Assembly: GCA_034086985.1 (NCBI GenBank)
Contig: JAXDZG010000010.1
Span: 62,001 to 126,000 of the forward strand
Length of the DNA: 64,000 nt
Direction: 5' to 3'
From: Phascolarctobacterium_A sp034086985
GTDB lineage: Bacteria > Bacillota > Negativicutes > Acidaminococcales > Acidaminococcaceae
Shown piece after piece: positions 8,201 to 23,200 of this stretch; position 1 is the first letter of the stretch; each line of letters begins with the position of its first letter. The position numbers and the translations under genes are program-made. Under the pieces are notes generated by a model that saw nothing but the letters and a program-made list of their open reading frames with translations, was not told the origin of the DNA and searched no databases.

Positions 8201-11200
8201 AGGGCAATGTTCTGGGCATTGGCAAATGGGTTTTAATTCCTGACCCCATTACTACCGGCGGCGCTAAGAACGGCCTCGGTGGCAGTGTAGCTGTGCAGAA
8301 CGCTTACAATAATAGCAAAGTACAAATCATGAACGGCGTTAATATTGATGCTGGTGCGGTGGATATTGGCTCCAATAACGATGTGTTTAATTTAGGCTTT
8401 GTTTTAGGTGGCGCTCAAACCAGCCAGCGCGGTTTAACAGGCATGGTGTCCTATATGGGCGGCGATTCTCACGCCGAAACCTTTGTGGATGACGATGTCA
8501 GCTTTACTGCGCGCAAAAAAGTGGAAAAGGTAACTGAAAAGGATAAGGATGACAAGGATGTAGAGGTAGACAAGGTTACCTCTAGCGGCGCTGTGAATAT
8601 CTCTGCCAACAACGATACCAATGTCATTAGCATCGTAGGCGATATAATGAGCACCGGTGGCAGCGCTATAGGCGTGAGCACGGGTGTAATTTCCTATGAC
8701 ATAAATAGCTTGGCCAAGGTGGAAAATCAAGAAACCACCGATACCAGCGGCAAGGGCTTGATGACTGCCAACAGCGTCAATGTATCCGCCCTTACTGATG
8801 GTGTCGTCAACAATATTACTGTGGCAGGCAATAAAAACGGTACCAGCAATAGCAATGCCCAAGCCGGTGGCGTGCAGGCCAATGCGGGCGGTGGCGCAGG
8901 CGCCGCCGGTGCAGGCGGCGGTGTGCAGGGTCAGGCCATCAATGCTAACAATGGCAACGGAGATGTTGCTGTGCGTATTAATGCCGCAGGCAGCGTTTCC
9001 TGGAACTATGTGGTGGACGAAACCAGAGCCACCTTGGATAATGTGAATATCGTTTTAACCGAGCCTGATATCGCTGCGGATGTAACAGATGGTAAGCTGA
9101 AGAATGATGTTACCACAGCGGTCAATGTGAAGGCTGAGGATAGCTCCTATATTGGTGCTTATAGTGGCGCAGCAGCCCTGTCTAAGCTGGGCAATAATAG
9201 CCATGCCAGCTTCCAGACTGCTTTGAGCGGTGCTGTGGCTGTGAACGATTTAAAGAAGGAGACCTACTCCACCTTTAAGAATAGCTCCGTAGAAAATGCG
9301 GATAATATTTATAATTTGGCCCAAAATAGCGGTGCTCAGGTGGCTGCAGGCCTGTCCCTGGGCATTGACACTGGCACTCGCCAAGAGGGCATCAGTGTGG
9401 ATTTGGGCGCGTCCGGCTCTGCTAACTACATCAATAGCACTGTGCACGCCGATATGCTCAGTGATACCCTGCAGGGCAAGAGCGGTGGCGCCATGAGCGT
9501 CAATAACGTGGCCTACGATAAGGATGTGCAGGTCGCCGGTGGCGTAACTGTAGAATATGCTAAGAGCTCTGTGGCTTTGGGTGCTGCGGTAACGGTCAAC
9601 AGTATTACGAACGATATTAAAGCCACTATGTCCAATATGAATATTGGCAGCATGGGTAGGCTGACTGCCAATGTGGAAAATTTGGCCCTCAGTAAGCTGA
9701 CCCAGGTGGGTACTGCTGTATCCGTGGGCGTGCTGACGGGCAATGGCAAGAACTATGCCGTGGGCGAGGTAGCTGTGGCTAACAACACTGTGCATAATAC
9801 TGTGAAGGCTACTATCAGCGGTGGCACCATTTATGCTAAAACTGTGGCCAGTGAAGCGCGAGATGGCAAGCTTAAGGAGAACGAGGCTGATAATAAATAT
9901 TTGGCAGAAATCAATGCTGTGCCTAATAGCATCGACGTAGATAGTGATGGCAACTATGTTAAGGATGGCGAAGTTCTGAGATATGACGAGGCAACTGGCA
10001 AATATTATGACTCCAATAACAAAGAAGTAGATGTTAATGCCAGCGAGAATGGGCATATCTTCGATTTGGATGGCAGCGATACGCAGCAATTTTTGCGTGA
10101 TGCGGACATTGGCGTAAATAGTAATAGTGATGGCTCCCTTAACGAAAGTGGCAAATACTCACATCAGAGTATTTCTGTTACTAATCAGGGCAATACTATT
10201 GTGGGTGTGGCCCTGGGACTGGGCATCAAAACCGGCGAGGGAGGCACCCCCAGTGGCGCCGGCGCTGTGGCAGTGAATATTAACAATGTGGATAATACCT
10301 TTGCTGCTGCTATTGAAAATAAAGCGAACATCACCGCTGGACCCAGCGTGACCACAACTGATGGCGATGGCAAGACTACGACCACTCCGGCGGTGCAGGT
10401 AAATGTCTTGAGCGATACCAAGATTGTGGGCGTGGCAGCCGGCGTAGCAGCCAATGTGAGCGGTGGCAACAATGTGAATATTGGTGCCGCAGGCTCCGCT
10501 GTGAAGCAAAGCATTAAAAATGATACAACAGCCACTGTGGCTGATAGCACGATTAATACCGATAATTTGAGCCTGGATGCTGAAACTACCTCTACTCTGG
10601 TAAGCGTGGCAGGTCAGGTTAGCGTTGCTACGGGCGAAAACAGCATTGCAGCTGGTCTCACCTGGGCAGAAAATCATTTGGACAATACCACTGGCGTTTA
10701 TGCAAAGGGTATTACTCTAAGCGGTATCAATAGTGGCGCGGCAGCTAATCTCGTTATGGCTGCCGAAAACAAGAGCAAGACCTGGGCTGTGGCTGCCGGT
10801 GGCAGTGTGTCCACGGGCCGAGCTGCTGCTGAGGGCGCCTATGCTAGCAACAATGGCACCAATGATACCGAGGCCATTGTAGATAAATACGAGACTAAAA
10901 ATGAGCAGGGTGCCATTACCTATACTCGCAATAGTGCAATAAATAATGCAAAGAATATCTCTGTAACTGCCAAGGATAATACTGTGGAAAAGGGAATTGC
11001 TGGCTCCATCGCTGTGGCTGCCGGTAAGGATACAGTAGCATCCATTGGTGGTGCAGTTGTTTATAATAATATTGGCAACAGCGCTACAGATAAACAAACT
11101 GTGCAGGCACAAGTGCATAATGCTGCCATTACCACTGTTAGCGGTGCGACCATGCAGGTTAAAGCCATCAATGATGCTGATTTCTTGGGCTTGGCCTTGG

Positions 11201-14200
11201 GCGGTGCTGTGCGTGCCTCTACGGAGGGTACTTCTCCCATTGGTATTTCTGCACAGGGCAGCGTGGCTGTGTCCACTGCCTATATGGATACCATCGCTGG
11301 CATGGAGAATGTTAAAATTGACGAGACCTCTGGCAGCCAAAGCTCTAAGGTTGAGGTGGAAGCAAATAGCACCAGCGATATCACCAGCAGTGCCGACGCT
11401 CTCTCTGTGAGCGCGGGCAAGGGCGGAGTTCAGATTGCTGTGGGCGCAGCTGTGTCCAAGGTCAACAGCGATGCAGATACTAAAACAGAAATCAAAAATA
11501 GTACTATGAAAGCGCAGGACGTTATTGCCAAGGCTAATTCTACCAACAAAATTTTGGATGTTGCTATTGGTGTAGGCGTTAGCGCAGGGGCCGGCCCTGC
11601 GGCCGCAAGCGTAGCGGGCAATATAGCTGTTAATAAAATCGATAACGATACCACTTTAACCTTTGATAATGATAATATTTATGCTACCGGTACTGTAGCT
11701 GCCCTGAGCGACAGCTACGAGCAGCTGCGTAATTACGGTGGTGGCATCAGTGTGGCCGCCACTAGTGGCCAAGCGGCTGTGGCGCTTGGTGTTACCGTCG
11801 TTACGAATACTATTGAGGGCGATACTAAGTCCATTATTAACAATAGCTCTATTACTGCTTTGGGTGCAGGAGATGGCGTGCAGCTGAACGAGCACTCCTT
11901 TGGTGCTATTACTGGCAGCAATCCCAAGTACGAATTAAAAGAAAAAGCAGCTTCTGCCGCAGCTGCCAAAAAAGGCTTAGTTGTCAACGCTGAGGCAGAG
12001 CATTTGCTGCGCGACGTTTCCATTACCGGCGGTGTGGCAGTGAGCTCCCAGGCTGGCGTTGCTGTGGATGCCACAGTCGTAATCAATAAAATTGCCGGTA
12101 CCACCTCTGCAGAGGTTAATGCTACTGATGTGAACAAGGATGCTACCCAAGTGAGCACCGCTGATGTAACTGTAGATGCCTATGATAGAGCGGATATCAG
12201 CTCCCATATTGGCACCATGAGCGTGGGCGTTGCTTTGGGTGAGGGCGCAGGCGTGGGCGCTGCCGGTGCCGGTGACCGCAACACTGTAAATAGGACTACT
12301 ACTGCGCGCATTTTAGGCAAGGCCGATGGTAGCACTGCTCTGAACGCGCACAATGTTAATGTGGATGCTTTGGGCTATACCAGCGTTTATCTTAGCGAGT
12401 CCGGCTTGGCCGCCGGAGCCAGTGCCTTGGCTGGTGCAGGTGTTACCGGTTCTGTATCCGTAGACCGTTTTACGAGCAATACAACTGCCCTTGTTTCTCA
12501 GGTTAAGGGCACCGTAAACGACCTTATTGTCAAGGCAGACCGTTTGGCAAATGTGGAAGCCTATAACAATGCTATCGCCCTTTCCGGCGGCATTTTTAGC
12601 GGCTCTGTAAGTGTGGGCGTGACCGATGTGGAGGACACTAGTCATACTAATGCTGAGCTTTCCAAGGTGGAGTTTGCAGCTGCTAATAATCAGAGCGGCA
12701 AAGTAAGAGTCTTGGCTGAAAACCATACTCAATTGGGCACGGAATTATCCGGTGATGCTCTGGCTGTTTCCATTGGTGGTGCAGCTGGCATTGCTGTGGG
12801 CAATATCAATACCGAGGCTCAGGTGGGAGCTAAGGTGGACCATGCGGTTATCGGTACTGAAGCAAAAGAGTTTGGCGAATTTACCGTTGAAGCTAATAAC
12901 CACACCTACAATAGATATCAAAATATTGCCGTAGGCGCAGGCTCCTTGTTGGGCGTAGCTGTGGGCAAGGGTGCCATGAATATCAATACAGGCACCGCTG
13001 CTGAGGTCTTAAATAGCAGTGCCTTTGCCAAAAATATTAATGTTAATGCCTTCGAAAAGCGCACCATTGATACGGATATGGTGGGCGTGGGCGTGGGTGC
13101 CCTCGTTGTTGGCGTCAATGTTATGTATACCAATATTGGCACCAATATGAAGAGCAAATATACATATGACGATGGCTCTAAGAACTATGATAATAGCGAT
13201 TTTGCGACCATGGTTAATAATGCTTTGGCGCGCATGAATAGCCAGGTTGATGTGGTCAGAGCCAAAACAGGCGATAACAGTATCGAGTATAGTAGCAGCA
13301 CTATTAATACGGGCAGAGCCGACCAAGGCGGTATCAGAAACACCATTTCCAATAGTGCCTTAAAGGCTAGCGAAGACTTAAAGGTTCAGGCTAAGGCTAC
13401 CACCAATACTGATATCGATATTAAACAAGCTTCCATTGCCATTGTTAATATTGGTGTGCCTGCCAATAGAACGGATGTGGAAGATAAGCTGACTGTGGAT
13501 ATCGATAATGCGGCACTACAGGGCAAGGCCATAACCGTTGAGTCCATCACCGATGGTGAGATTAAGAGCTATACCGGTCAGGGCGGCTTTACTGGTGCAT
13601 CCTATGTGGATACAACTGCTTATGTTAAGCATCATGGAACCAATAAAATTACCATTGATGGCTCCACGCTTAACGTTGTTAATGCGGCTAGCAATGTCAT
13701 TAATCCGCTGTTGGTGCGCGCTGTGAACCGCACTCATATTGATAATAGTGCCTTGGGCGTTAATATCGGTGGACTTGTGGCAGGTCGCGTAGTTTTAGAG
13801 GGTGAGGATAGCGCCGAGGTCAAGGTTGAGCTTGGCAAGGACGAAAATGTTGACAAGGAAAATGTTTTCAGCTCCACTAAGCTTGTGGATGATAAGGTTG
13901 TTTATGCAGGCGTGAAGGCTGTGGCTGAAAACACCGCTACAGTTAAGGATGAAATTAAAGCTCATGTGGGCGTTAGCGGTGTGGCCGTAGGAGGCAGCAT
14001 TGTCACCTCCAAGGCTACAGGTAAGGCTACGCTGAATGTGAGCAGCAAGAATGCCTTTGCAGCGCAAAAAGTAGATTTAGAAGCGGAAACTGGTGGCTCC
14101 AAAACCCAATATACCACGGAAGCCATCAATCGTGCTGTAGGCGTAAGCGCTTTAACCATCAATGTGGATAAAGCACGCACCTACAATAATATGCAGGCTA

Positions 14201-17200
14201 CCACTACTGTGGATGCTATTCGAATTATAGATCAGGTGGGCGAGAATAAAATTGCTCTCGCCGACCTGAAGATTGGTGCAACCAATGCCACCACCTCCAA
14301 TGCTTATATTCACTCCGTGAATGTTGGTATAGGTGCAGCCAGTGGCAGTAATTTCGCCCAAAGTCATGCTGAGGGTAAAGCTATTACAACGGTAAACGCC
14401 GGAGCCGGTGGTATCAGCGCCAACAGCTTCGATATTTTCGCATCCAATAGTGATGATATTGTAGCGAAGGCAGATGGCTCAAACGCTGGCCTGATGAACA
14501 TTTCACCTTATGCAGCTAGAGTGGAAAATACTGTCGATACTACTACTACAGTGAACCTCACTGGTAAATTTACAGCTGCCAGTGCCTTTAAAGCCCAGGC
14601 ACTGCGTAAGGATATAGCAAACTTTGCTGCGGACGCCTTGAGTGTAACAGCTGCCGGTGGCGGTGATGCTAGAGCGGATTCTACAATCACAGCCAATACT
14701 AATCTCAATGCAACCAGAGCAACTATTACTAGTGGCAGTGATATGCTGTTAGAAGCAGAAAACACTGTGGAGATGAACCGTCGGGAAGGCTATGCTCAAA
14801 TGGTTAAGGGTCAGGGCTATGCTATCATAGGCATTAATACCTCTGGCATCAGCAATACTATCAACTCTACTGCCCATGTAAATTTGCTTAATAGCAATTT
14901 TACAAGTGGCGGTAATCTGAAGGTGATTGCTCATACTGAGGAGCAGCTGCAGACGAATGGTTATGTTTATACAGCTTCTGCATATGGTGGAGTAAAATCT
15001 GTAGTAACCAATACTATTACCAATGATGAGCTAGTGAAGGTAGAGAATTCCGAGCTAGAAACGACGAATGTTTATAAGGATATTACCCTGTCTGCAGCAG
15101 ATGACCTGAAGCTCTTTACCTACGCTTATTCTGAGTTTTCCTCTGGTGCCATGGGTGGTGCCGATGCTATTGTAAATAATAATCTTACACGCAATAATAA
15201 AATCAATCTTCTTTCTGGTAGCGATTTATATAGCTTACAGGACATCAATCTCTACGCTGGTAAAAATGCTGATGGCAGCGTGGCTACCTTGGATTTGGAT
15301 GCGGAGGCTACGGATTTTGTGGGCTCTGAGATTCCTATTACTATCAAGCCTAGCCTCAATAACGATATCAAACAGAATAACCAGATTACAGTCGATGCAG
15401 CAAGCACTAGCACCAGCGTGCGTCATACCAATCTGTACGCTTCTACAGGCCGTGAGATGGCTCGCTTAGCCAGTGGTCGCTATGTGGGTATTTGGAGCAG
15501 CAAGCGAGATTCTAAATTCGTAACCACCGATAAGGGTGAAACTATTGATGGCAAGACTGCCAATAACTATGTGGACATAAATGGCAAGGTCGTTGCTGGT
15601 ATTGCCAATAAAATTGACATTACTATTGGTAATAAAGGGGATATTGTCATCCTTGATGATGAATTGCGCAACTCTGTATCCGGAGCTAAGGATGCAAGCC
15701 AAATTACTATCACTGTGAATGCCAACGAAAGTACCGGCCTGACTAGAGATTCACTGACCTTTGGCAGTGAGAACTATGCAAATACTTTGTATGAACGCTA
15801 TAATGCTGTCCTTGATTTGATGAATGAATACGAAAAGGACGGCACCAATTCTGCTGTTTACTTGGGCTACCAGGCAGAGGCAAACCGTATTCTTGAGGAA
15901 ATGCTGACGCTGGGACTTGCAGAAAAGAACAGCAGTAATGTTATCGACCCCAAGGCGTCCCTATTAGTTGATTATGTGGAAATTCCTGAGTTAGTGGGCT
16001 CCGGTGGCAATATTATTGTGGATACGGATGTGTTCAAGAGCTCCAAGGGGACTGGTGTTACCAAGGCTCAGGGTACTCCGGAAATCAATATTACCAATAA
16101 TACGAACCTTATGACCAAGGTGAACTCTATTATGGTGGGTGACCCCGGTGGCAAGCTAGTTTACAATGGCCAAAATGTGGGCGGAGCCGATACCAATGCC
16201 TTTAACCAAAGCATTAAAGCGCTCAATAAAGGAAATGCTGGGGCTGGCTTTAATACTGTGGTAGCTGCGGACGGTGAATCCGGCGTTATCAATATTCATG
16301 GTAAGTATAACGGCAACTCGCTGAATTATAGCTTCACTGATGAAACAGGTGCCCATACAGGCAGCTACAGACCTCTGGCTAATATTCAGATCCAGGGTAA
16401 TATTTACTCTAAAGAGGGTACTGTAACCATTAAGAGTGATAATGACAGCATCCTCATGCAGGGTAAGGATGTGAAGGATGCCGTTTCTGTCAGTGGCAGC
16501 ACTATTAATATCATTGCGGAAAACGGTAATATTACCCAGGGCTATACTGATGGCATTGTCAATATTGGTGCGGACGTGCGCCAGCAATATGATGCGCAGT
16601 ATCAGCAAATTATCAAAAATAGTAATGGTGAATATACTTTAACCTATGTGGAAACGCCTCTTGCCGATGGCAGTAAGGGCAGCGGCAGCTATATTGCAGG
16701 TGGCAGTGTTTATATTAACGCTTCTGACATCAACATTAACGGCGTTATCCAAAGTGGCTTTGGGGATTACTATGCCGATATTTCTGATGCTACTGTCCAA
16801 ACTCGCATTACCCAAATTAATAATGCCTATACCGGCATGGCTATTAGCGATAGTGTTGTCACCTCTGGCGAGCAGTATAAGATTATCGATGGCGGAGCTT
16901 ACTGGAGTGCTTCGGATGGCTGCTACAAGTATCGCTTGAATGTATACTATAATCCCTCTACCAAGAAGATTTTGGTACAAAATGTGGACGCCAGCGGTGG
17001 TAAGATTTATCTCACAGGCCGCATTTCCAGCACCGGTAGTGGCAAGATTGTGTGCCTAGACGGCGTAAGCAATATTAATGTTAACAACACTACTAACTAC
17101 GATTTACAGGTGGGCGATTTGATTACCCATGAGGTGGCTGGCCTAGTAAGTATTACTGATACAGCTCAAGGCAAGCTAACGGAAATTACCAACGGCAAGG

Positions 17201-20200
17201 TAACTGTAAAGGACATTCTTGCCGGAGGCAAGATCTCTTCTACTGGCACCTCTAGCAGCTTTACCGGTTCCTATAACTATGCTCCGCAAACGGGTTTGCG
17301 GTATACCTGGACCACCGGTAAGGAGGTAACTACCTTTAATCGCTATAGGCAGGATTTTAAAGAAGGCGGCTGGGGCATGTGGTCCAATGGTGCGCCTACG
17401 GAACAGCTTGCTGCATGGACCGAGACACATCAGGTGCAGCCAATTGAAACAGGCCTCACCAATAATAAGGACCGTACTCCTGGTGAAACCATAAGACTGG
17501 ATACCACTGGCAATAGCTATGTTAAGATTACCCATAAGAATTTAAGTAATCAAACCGTCAAGGAAGGTGAACGTAAGTATTCTACTGGCCTCTGGGGCAT
17601 TAATAAGCATTATGAAGTAACCTGGACTAAAACTAGTGGTGACCTCTATACCTATGATGCCAGTGTCAAGGCAGATAATCCTATTAATATTAAATTTGTT
17701 GGCAATAATGCGGACCGCGGCAATGTCAACGTTATCTCTATCAACAATATTGAGCTGACCGGTACTGTCGGCAATACTGCGCTTTATGAAACTAAGGTTA
17801 ATGATGTTGTCACCGGACGCAATGAAAAGGGTACGGTCAACATTACTTCTCAAAACGGCTCCTTGATCCAAAGCGGCGGTGCCCTGTATGGTGCCAATAT
17901 TAATCTGTCCGCTGCCAAGGATATAACGGATATTACCGTTATTGCGGGGGATACTGTAAATTTAAGTGCTGTCAACAGCATGAGCAATCAAAATGCCATT
18001 GCCCAAAATAGTATTGATGTTACTGTCAAGGGTGCATATTTAGCTAAAGGCAATGTAGTTTTAGGCAATATTGGCTCCGTGGTTACCAATAATAACGCTA
18101 ATTCCGTGCCTGTGAACGCAAGTGGAGTCAAGACCACGGGTGTGACCGGTTTGGTAGAAATTACTACCTCGGGTCCTGAAGGCAATATTTCCCAAAAGGC
18201 TGGCAGCCTGATTGTTGCCGACCGCATTGATTTGAATTCTAATAATGGCTCCATTTATGGACACGCACAAGAGGATGGCTCTGTAACTGCTTTGCAGCTC
18301 TACGCAGGCCAGCAGCCCATAGGCTTGGATACCTTGGATGCTTCTGTAAATGCCTCTGCAAAGGGTGATATCAATCTGGAGCAGGTTGATGGCAACATGC
18401 GCATCGGCAGAATTTATGCTACGGAAGGCGATGTTACCTTAACAGTGGCTCGTGGCAGCGTTGAGGATGCTCTGCCCTATGTATCCAGCGACCGTGGTGA
18501 TGCTGATGATATGGTTGCTAGATGGAAACGTTTGGGCATAGTCGATATTGATGGCTCCGATACAGACATGCTTGCTGCCAAAAATTTCCAAAATCAATCT
18601 GCTAAGATGGATGCTTACGAGGCATGGGATACCTATGCCCTGCTTTATGCAATCCAGGATAGCATCGTGAACCCTGAGGCTTCCGCATTGCCCAGCACCT
18701 CTGATAAGGACCCCAATGTAATTGGCCATAATATTACGATTAACGTGGCTGATAGCGTGGGTATGAATAGTGGTATTGAGAAGAGAATTGATACTGCTAC
18801 CTTGCTGGATAAGGATGCCGATGGCAATTACAAGAACCTTGATGATCTCAAGTCCTTGAGTAAGCTGGATGCTTCTACCAAGGTTACTTGGGAAACCGGT
18901 GACAATGGGCACACCTATGCTGTTTACAAGGAAACCATTCCTATTGGTATTCAGCAGACCACTAAGATAGTGACCAATGGGCAGGAGTCCACTGTGGTCA
19001 ATGGCAAGCTGACTATCCAATCTGCTGCCACTAGTGATACAAGCAGCAATGCTTTGCATGGTGATATTTTCTTGCAGGGCCGTGAGCAGAAGCTAGCCAA
19101 TGGTGAAGGCACTCCTATTACTCAAAATAAAGACCTTTTTGTTAACAATATTTTGACTAATGTGGGCGAGGTTACCTTGACTAGCTTGGGTAGTATTTAC
19201 AATGCAGCTAGCAATAATCTGCCTGCAATCACGGGTCAGAATTTGGTAATTACGGCTGCTGGTGGCTCCATTGGTACTGATGCCGTTCATCTCACTACTA
19301 AGCTGCTGGGCGAGGATAAGAATAAGGATGGCTTGAGCGCAATTGCAACCGGTGGCATTTATGTGGACCAAAAGGGTTACAATCCCTTGCTGGTTCGCAA
19401 TGTATCCAGTGGCAGCGACATCTACCTCGGCTCCGACCAAAGCATCCTTATGGGCGTTGTGAACGGTACCGACGCTGTGAACTATATCCGTGCAGAGAAC
19501 AATGGTGATATTGTGCTGGAGGCTCGCGGCGGCAGCATTGGCGAGGTTGAATACGATGAGGATGATCCCACAACTGTTAAACGCGATATTAATAAGGGCA
19601 TCCGTATTCTGAATTCCGCAACGGCAAGCAGCTCTGCTAACGATGTTAATGTGAGCAATGTTGTTTTGCGCGCATATGATAACGTATATGTAACTGGTGT
19701 AGCTAGTCAGGATGGTAAGACCGCGGTGGCTCAAGGTCCGGCAGGCGTGCTGAATATGACTGTTGAGGGTGTAACTGTCAACAATCAGACTACAACCTTA
19801 AAGAACGTGGGCATTTATGTGGATGGCGCGCTGCATTTGGATAAGGCTGTGTCCGCTTCTGAAACTGCTAGCGCCTACGTAACCGACTCTTTAACACTTG
19901 ATAATAATATAGGCATTGCTTCTGCCGATACTTATCTTGGCAGCAGCAAGACTTTGACTGCCAACAACGTGACAGGCATCGTTGGTAGCAACAAGCTGAC
20001 CTTGGAAGCAGTGGATAATCTTATTGTGAATAATGCAGCTTTACAGAGCGAGAAATTGGTGCTGCGTGCTGGCGATGATATACTGCTCAATGCCGGCAGC
20101 TTGACTGCGAGCGATAGCTTGAGCGTATATGCTGGCAGAGATTTGCTGGCCGGTACTGTGGTAGAGCAAAATGGTACTGTGATTACTGTGCGAAAGGCTG

Positions 20201-23200
20201 CGGGGGCAGCTAATGACGCTCATGCCCTCCTCAGCGCTGGCAACAAGATGCTGCTCACTAAGGGCGGCCTGACTGCGGATAATGTAAGGATGGTTACCTA
20301 TTCTAGTCCAGCCGGTGTTGATGCTACTATCGTGGAGAGCTATACCGAGAACGCAGATGATAACTATCAAATGGCAGTGACCAATCTGACTCTTTATGCT
20401 CAAGGTATCAGCTTAGATGGCAAGCTGAACCAGCTGCAGAACGTGATTGTGGACAAGCGCTCCAGTGGCGAGGTTGTGATTGGCAATGGTAATAACACTG
20501 CTGCTGATTTGAATGTAAGCTTAGGTTACACTTCTGAGTCTGATGTCAATGAGTTTGACGGTAGCCTGACTGTGCATAACTATGCAAGCGGCAAGGCAAA
20601 CAAGATCGTTGTTAATCAGATTTTAGGCGCAACTGGCAACATTAATTTAATCAACGATGAGACCGATATCGATATTGTCGGCGGTGCAGCAATCACGGCT
20701 AATAACGTGCTGCTGCAGGCTGCAAACAACAATGTAAATCTCACTGGCGGTACCATCACAGCAACTGCAATTAAGAATAGCACAGCTGTGCCTAATGGCA
20801 ATGTAAGCTTAGTTGGCAAGAATGTTGTTATGGCTGGAGATGCTGGCGCGGTGGTAACTGCTGCTAATGCCAATATTACTGCGAGCGACGATATCACTTT
20901 GTCCAAGGGCTCTTTGGTTGCTGATACAGCAGCTTTGGGAGCTACTAGTGGCGCCATTACTGAAGCTAAATCTGGCTTTGTAGTGGATGTGGCTGATTTG
21001 ACTGCAGCTGCCAAAGGAGCAATTGCTTTGGATAGCATTGCTAACCAGCTGGAGAAGATAACTGTTGCTAACACTAATGGCTCCGTGGCCATCGGTAGTG
21101 GCAATAACCAAAATACCAATGACTTGACTGTGCTTACTGCTGCAAATGGTCAAGTGAATGGCGATTTGCGCATTATTAACTATGCGGATGACTCTGGCAA
21201 GGTTAACAAGATTGCCTTTGCCGATACTCTGACAGCATCTGGCGATATCACCATCACTAACCAAGAAGCTGTAATTGATGTAAATAATAATGCTAACATC
21301 TCTGGCCAAAATGTGACTATTACTGCTGGCAAAGAGCATAGCTGGGAGAATGTAAATATAAACGGCGGCAGCATTACTGCGCACAACGCTGCCAATAATG
21401 CAGCTTTGACTATCAATGGCAATAACATAACTACCAAGGGTGCATTAACAGGCGATAGGGTTGCTCTGCATGCTGATGAAAATGCCTATGTTGAAGGTGG
21501 CTCCATTACAGGTAAGACCGTCAATATTGATGCTAGAGGTGCAGTTGGCCTGAATGGCGGTGCGATAACTGTTCAAAATGATAACAATGGCCAGCTCACT
21601 GTAAATGCAGGCCCCATCCTTGAGCAAAAAGGCTCTAATGTTGTTGCGGATAAGATTAATTTCAATGCCAAGTATATTACTCTGAATAAGGGTAGCTTGC
21701 AAGCCAAAGAGGCTACCTTGACTGTTGCTGAGAACAATAGCTCTGAAAATAGCATCATTGAAAATGCTGATGACTTCACTCTGAATGCTGATAAGCTCAC
21801 TGCAAGTGCCAATAAGGGCCATATCAAGCTAGATAGCAAGAGCAATCGCCTGGTGAATGTAATTGTCAACAACGCTGAGGGTAACATCATTATCGGCAGC
21901 GCTAATGGCAAGGACGCACAGGCCTTGACTGTGTCCACTGGCAATGATAAGGTCAAAGGCGCAATTACGATTACTAACTACGCTGACGGCAGCGACAATC
22001 TGAACAAGATTAAGGTTGCCGATAAGCTCCTAGCAACTAAAGCAATTACTATCGATAATAGAGAGACCGATATTGCTGTTGAAGCTGGCAAGGAAATTAC
22101 ATCTGAGGATGCTGGCGTAGCTTTGACTTCTGCTAAAGATATTGTGGTAGCGGGCAAGGTGGATGCCAAGACCTTGGCAACCTTCAACGCGGGTCAAGAC
22201 TTCATCCATAACGGTGGTGCGATTAACGCTGCTGAAGCTGTTGTAAGCGCTGGGCGCAATGTACTGCTCAATAGTGGCAGCATAGTTGCTGGCACTAGCG
22301 CTACCTTGACTGCCGGCACGGGCGAGAATTTGGCAGCTGGCCAAGGCTATATCACTGAGCAAGCTGGTTATGTAGTAGATGCTCCGCAGCTTACTGCAAG
22401 TGCTGCTAAGGCTATCAATTTGGGCAGCAGTGCTAACCAATTGGTAAATGTGGATGTTACTATGGCTGGTGGAGATGTAACTATTGGCAGCGGTAACAGC
22501 AGGAGCGATGAGGCTTTGACTGTGGCTACAGCTAATGTAGTACGAGGCAATTTGGTAATCACTAACTATGCAGGTGCAAACGATACGCAAAACAACACTA
22601 TCGTAGTAGCGGATAAGCTGCAGGCAGCTGGCGATATCACCATTACCAACCAAGAGACGGATATTAATTTGGGCACTGCTTCTAGCATTACTTCTCAAAA
22701 TCAGAATGTAAATCTTACCTCTGTGGAAAATATCAATGCTAAGGGCGCAATTAAAGCAGCTAAGGCAGTGGATTTGAAGGCTGATGAAGCTATCAGCGTT
22801 GCTGGCGCAATTTATGCAGGAACAAATGCAAGTGTAAATGCAGGAAGCACCATCAACATAATCGGCAGCATCGATGCCGAGAATGCAACCTTGAATGCTG
22901 GTGCTGACCTAGTCTTTGCAGGTGCTTTGAAGGCAAGCAATGAGGCAAGCTTCTTAGCAGATGCTAATACTTTGATTAAGTCTGGCTCTATCGACGCAAT
23001 GACTGTTGATGTAAAAGCTGGAGAAGCTATTAGTCAATCCGGTGGTACTATTGCAGCAACAAATGCAAAGCTTACTGCAGAGCAAAGCATTACTCAAAGT
23101 GCGGGCAGCATTACCACAACTACCGCAAATCTGAATTCTGGCGTAGATATAATTCAAACTGGCGGCACTATTACTGCAACTGACGCAAACTTGACTGCTG

